This document shows positions 32,543 through 32,635 of a DNA stretch of 32,635 bases, one piece after another. The notes under the pieces were generated by a model. The model worked only from the letters and a program-made list of their open reading frames with translations. It searched no databases and was not told the DNA's origin. The position numbers and the translations under genes are program-made. Source of the stretch: an uncultured Schlesneria sp. (lineage in GTDB: Bacteria > Planctomycetota > Planctomycetia > Planctomycetales > Planctomycetaceae); the NCBI GenBank assembly GCA_903904835.1, contig CAIVEI010000024.1:1-32635 (forward strand), read 5' to 3'. Within the stretch, counting starts at the first letter, position 1, and each line of letters begins with the position of its first letter.

Positions 32543-32635
32543 TTATGTCGTTTTTGTTGGCAAGACGAATTCCGCTAGGACCGAGCCGAAGCGGCTGTAG
32601 GGTTGTTTTTTATTCAGGAGCGAAAAGACGAATCA

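Larger units (their letters stand above)
32303..32635. other. Right-edge intergenic region
   Basis: 333 bp without a supported gene. It contains repeat R, then a markedly AT-rich stretch with a promoter, then a leader with a small hairpin (AGCCG-AAG-CGGCT near 32584-32596) and a CAGGAG at about 32615. The gene served, if any, starts beyond the window. Confidence 0.5.

Overview
The window looks like chromosomal DNA from a planctomycete-type bacterium (inferred from gene content, not from a marker gene). Pointers are a giant beta-strand-repeat protein, a Ser/Thr kinase fused through a membrane segment to many WD40 repeats, a TIR-membrane protein, a thioredoxin fused to carboxypeptidase-regulatory-like repeats, and the particular HNH, VapBC, DUF3800 and DUF1016 proteins at the right end. 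No rRNA, tRNA, CRISPR array or complete insertion sequence was recognised.

Region 1 (1-12.3 kb, + strand) holds the 3' part of a very large repetitive surface-type protein, open at the left edge. It has about 20 tandem 77-residue (231 bp) units with no length variation. A 1784-residue receptor-like kinase/WD40 protein follows after 21 bp.

Region 2 (12.4-21.5 kb) looks like a dedicated export apparatus. It has a TolC-type outer-membrane factor (-), a truncated SecA-like ATPase (+) and a three-gene minus-strand operon. The operon encodes a cytosolic-domain/HlyD membrane adaptor, a small HlyD adaptor and a PqqD-like/M50 metalloprotease/HlyD fusion. No ABC ATPase or RND pump is present, so the SecA-like motor is the only energy source visible beside the adaptors. 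I infer that the cluster exports and perhaps processes the giant repeat protein. This is the best candidate for an undescribed system in the window.

Region 3 (21.9-28.3 kb, - strand) contains a two-gene unit (a TIR-transmembrane protein and a secreted protein of unknown function) and a 980-residue secreted thioredoxin fusion.

Region 4 (28.3-32.6 kb) is an accessory 'graveyard'. It has an apparently intact VapBC pair, an HNH cassette with a lost start codon and two compensating frameshifts, an N-terminally truncated DUF3800 protein, and a DUF1016/YhcG-type protein whose nuclease core has been deleted in frame. Related intergenic repeats recur at about 21.8, 28.4 and 30.1 kb. A second diverged repeat pair flanks the DUF1016 gene. 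A strong sigma70-like promoter sits at the right edge and points out of the window.
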